Shown here one piece after another: positions 5,195-5,457 of a stretch of DNA of 5,457 nucleotides (the first letter of the stretch is position 1; each line of letters starts with the position of its first letter). The DNA is from Mogibacterium sp. (GTDB taxonomy: Bacteria > Bacillota_A > Clostridia > Peptostreptococcales > Anaerovoracaceae): contig JAFUGO010000053.1 of NCBI GenBank assembly GCA_017469325.1, positions 1-5,457 on the forward strand, read 5' to 3'. A model generated the notes under the pieces. That model did not search any database. It was given only the letters and a program-made list of their open reading frames with translations, and was not told the DNA's origin. A program made the translations under genes and the position numbers.

Positions 5195-5457
5195 ATGAAG
5201 AAGTTTTTTATTGATACGCTCGGATGCGCAAAGAATGAATATGACTCCCAGATGCTCGCAGCCTCACTCCTGGAGAGGGGCTGCGTTATGGTTGATAACA
5301 CAGATGACGCGGATATCCTGATAGTGAATACCTGCGGTTTCATCGAGGATGCAAAGAAGGAGTCTATCGAAAGGATCTTCGAGCTCGCTGAAGAGCGCGG
5401 TGAAAAGAAGAAGCTCGTCGTCACGGGCTGCCTTTCGGAAAGATACCATAAGGAACT
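5195..5457 (+). CDS. rimO: Ribosomal protein uS12 methylthiotransferase RimO (5' part)
   Basis: Radical-SAM enzyme that adds a methylthio group to the conserved aspartate of ribosomal protein uS12. Only the first 87 codons are inside the window; the gene runs off the end, so the CxxxCxxC radical-SAM motif and TRAM domain are not visible. Seen here is the N-terminal UPF0004 domain with its three cluster-binding cysteines at Cys11 (TLGCAKNEYDS), Cys47 (VNTCGFIEDAKKESIE) and Cys79 (VTGCLSERY). The NTCGFIEDAKKESI form favours RimO over the related MiaB and MtaB tRNA enzymes. The start is 11 bases after the ftsK stop with no terminator between, so the two are probably co-transcribed. No Shine-Dalgarno is visible in the roughly 20 bases before the ATG, so translation may depend on coupling to ftsK. 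A T6 run lies in codons 3-5. Confidence 0.92.
   Translation, partial: MKKFFIDTLGCAKNEYDSQMLAASLLERGCVMVDNTDDADILIVNTCGFIEDAKKESIERIFELAEERGEKKKLVVTGCLSERYHKE

Overview
The window reads as ordinary chromosomal housekeeping DNA from a Gram-positive anaerobe of the Clostridia type (Bacillota). The grounds are a TmcAL/YlbM homologue, an FtsK/SpoIIIE-type translocase followed directly by rimO (an order common in Clostridia, usually leading on to pgsA and recA), a textbook sigma-A promoter, strong AAGGAGG ribosome binding at rpmF, and intrinsic terminators. Coding regions are moderately GC-rich with many AGA/AGG arginine and CCG proline codons, while the intergenic gaps are AT-rich. I cannot name a genus.

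Layout, left to right: the last 30 codons of an unidentified gene with an Ala/Glu/Pro tail (1-95); a terminator-like hairpin (121-152) ending 7 bases before tmcAL (160-1371), a tRNA-Met wobble acetylation enzyme; a convergent minus-strand tRNA-Pro(CGG) gene (1405-1481) whose own terminator (1370-1398) touches the tmcAL stop codon; an AT-rich divergent control region; rpmF (1676-1855, ribosomal protein bL32) as a single-gene unit with a perfect consensus promoter and its own terminator (1887-1912); a second promoter (1926-1953); ftsK (1995-5183), a 1062-residue membrane-anchored DNA translocase; and, 11 bases later, the first 87 codons of rimO (5195 to the window end), probably in the same operon.

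Most of the window serves translation (a tRNA, a tRNA modification enzyme, a ribosomal protein and a ribosomal-protein modification enzyme), with a chromosome segregation motor in between. No gap exceeds 200 bases, so no long stretch lacks a gene. I found no mobile element, CRISPR array, phage gene or clearly new system. The points worth a second look are the placement of the tmcAL start just past a terminator, the unusual ends of FtsK (an AT-hook-like N-terminus and an acidic Pro-rich tail beyond the gamma domain), a strong hairpin inside the ftsK linker, and rpmF sitting apart from its usual neighbours.
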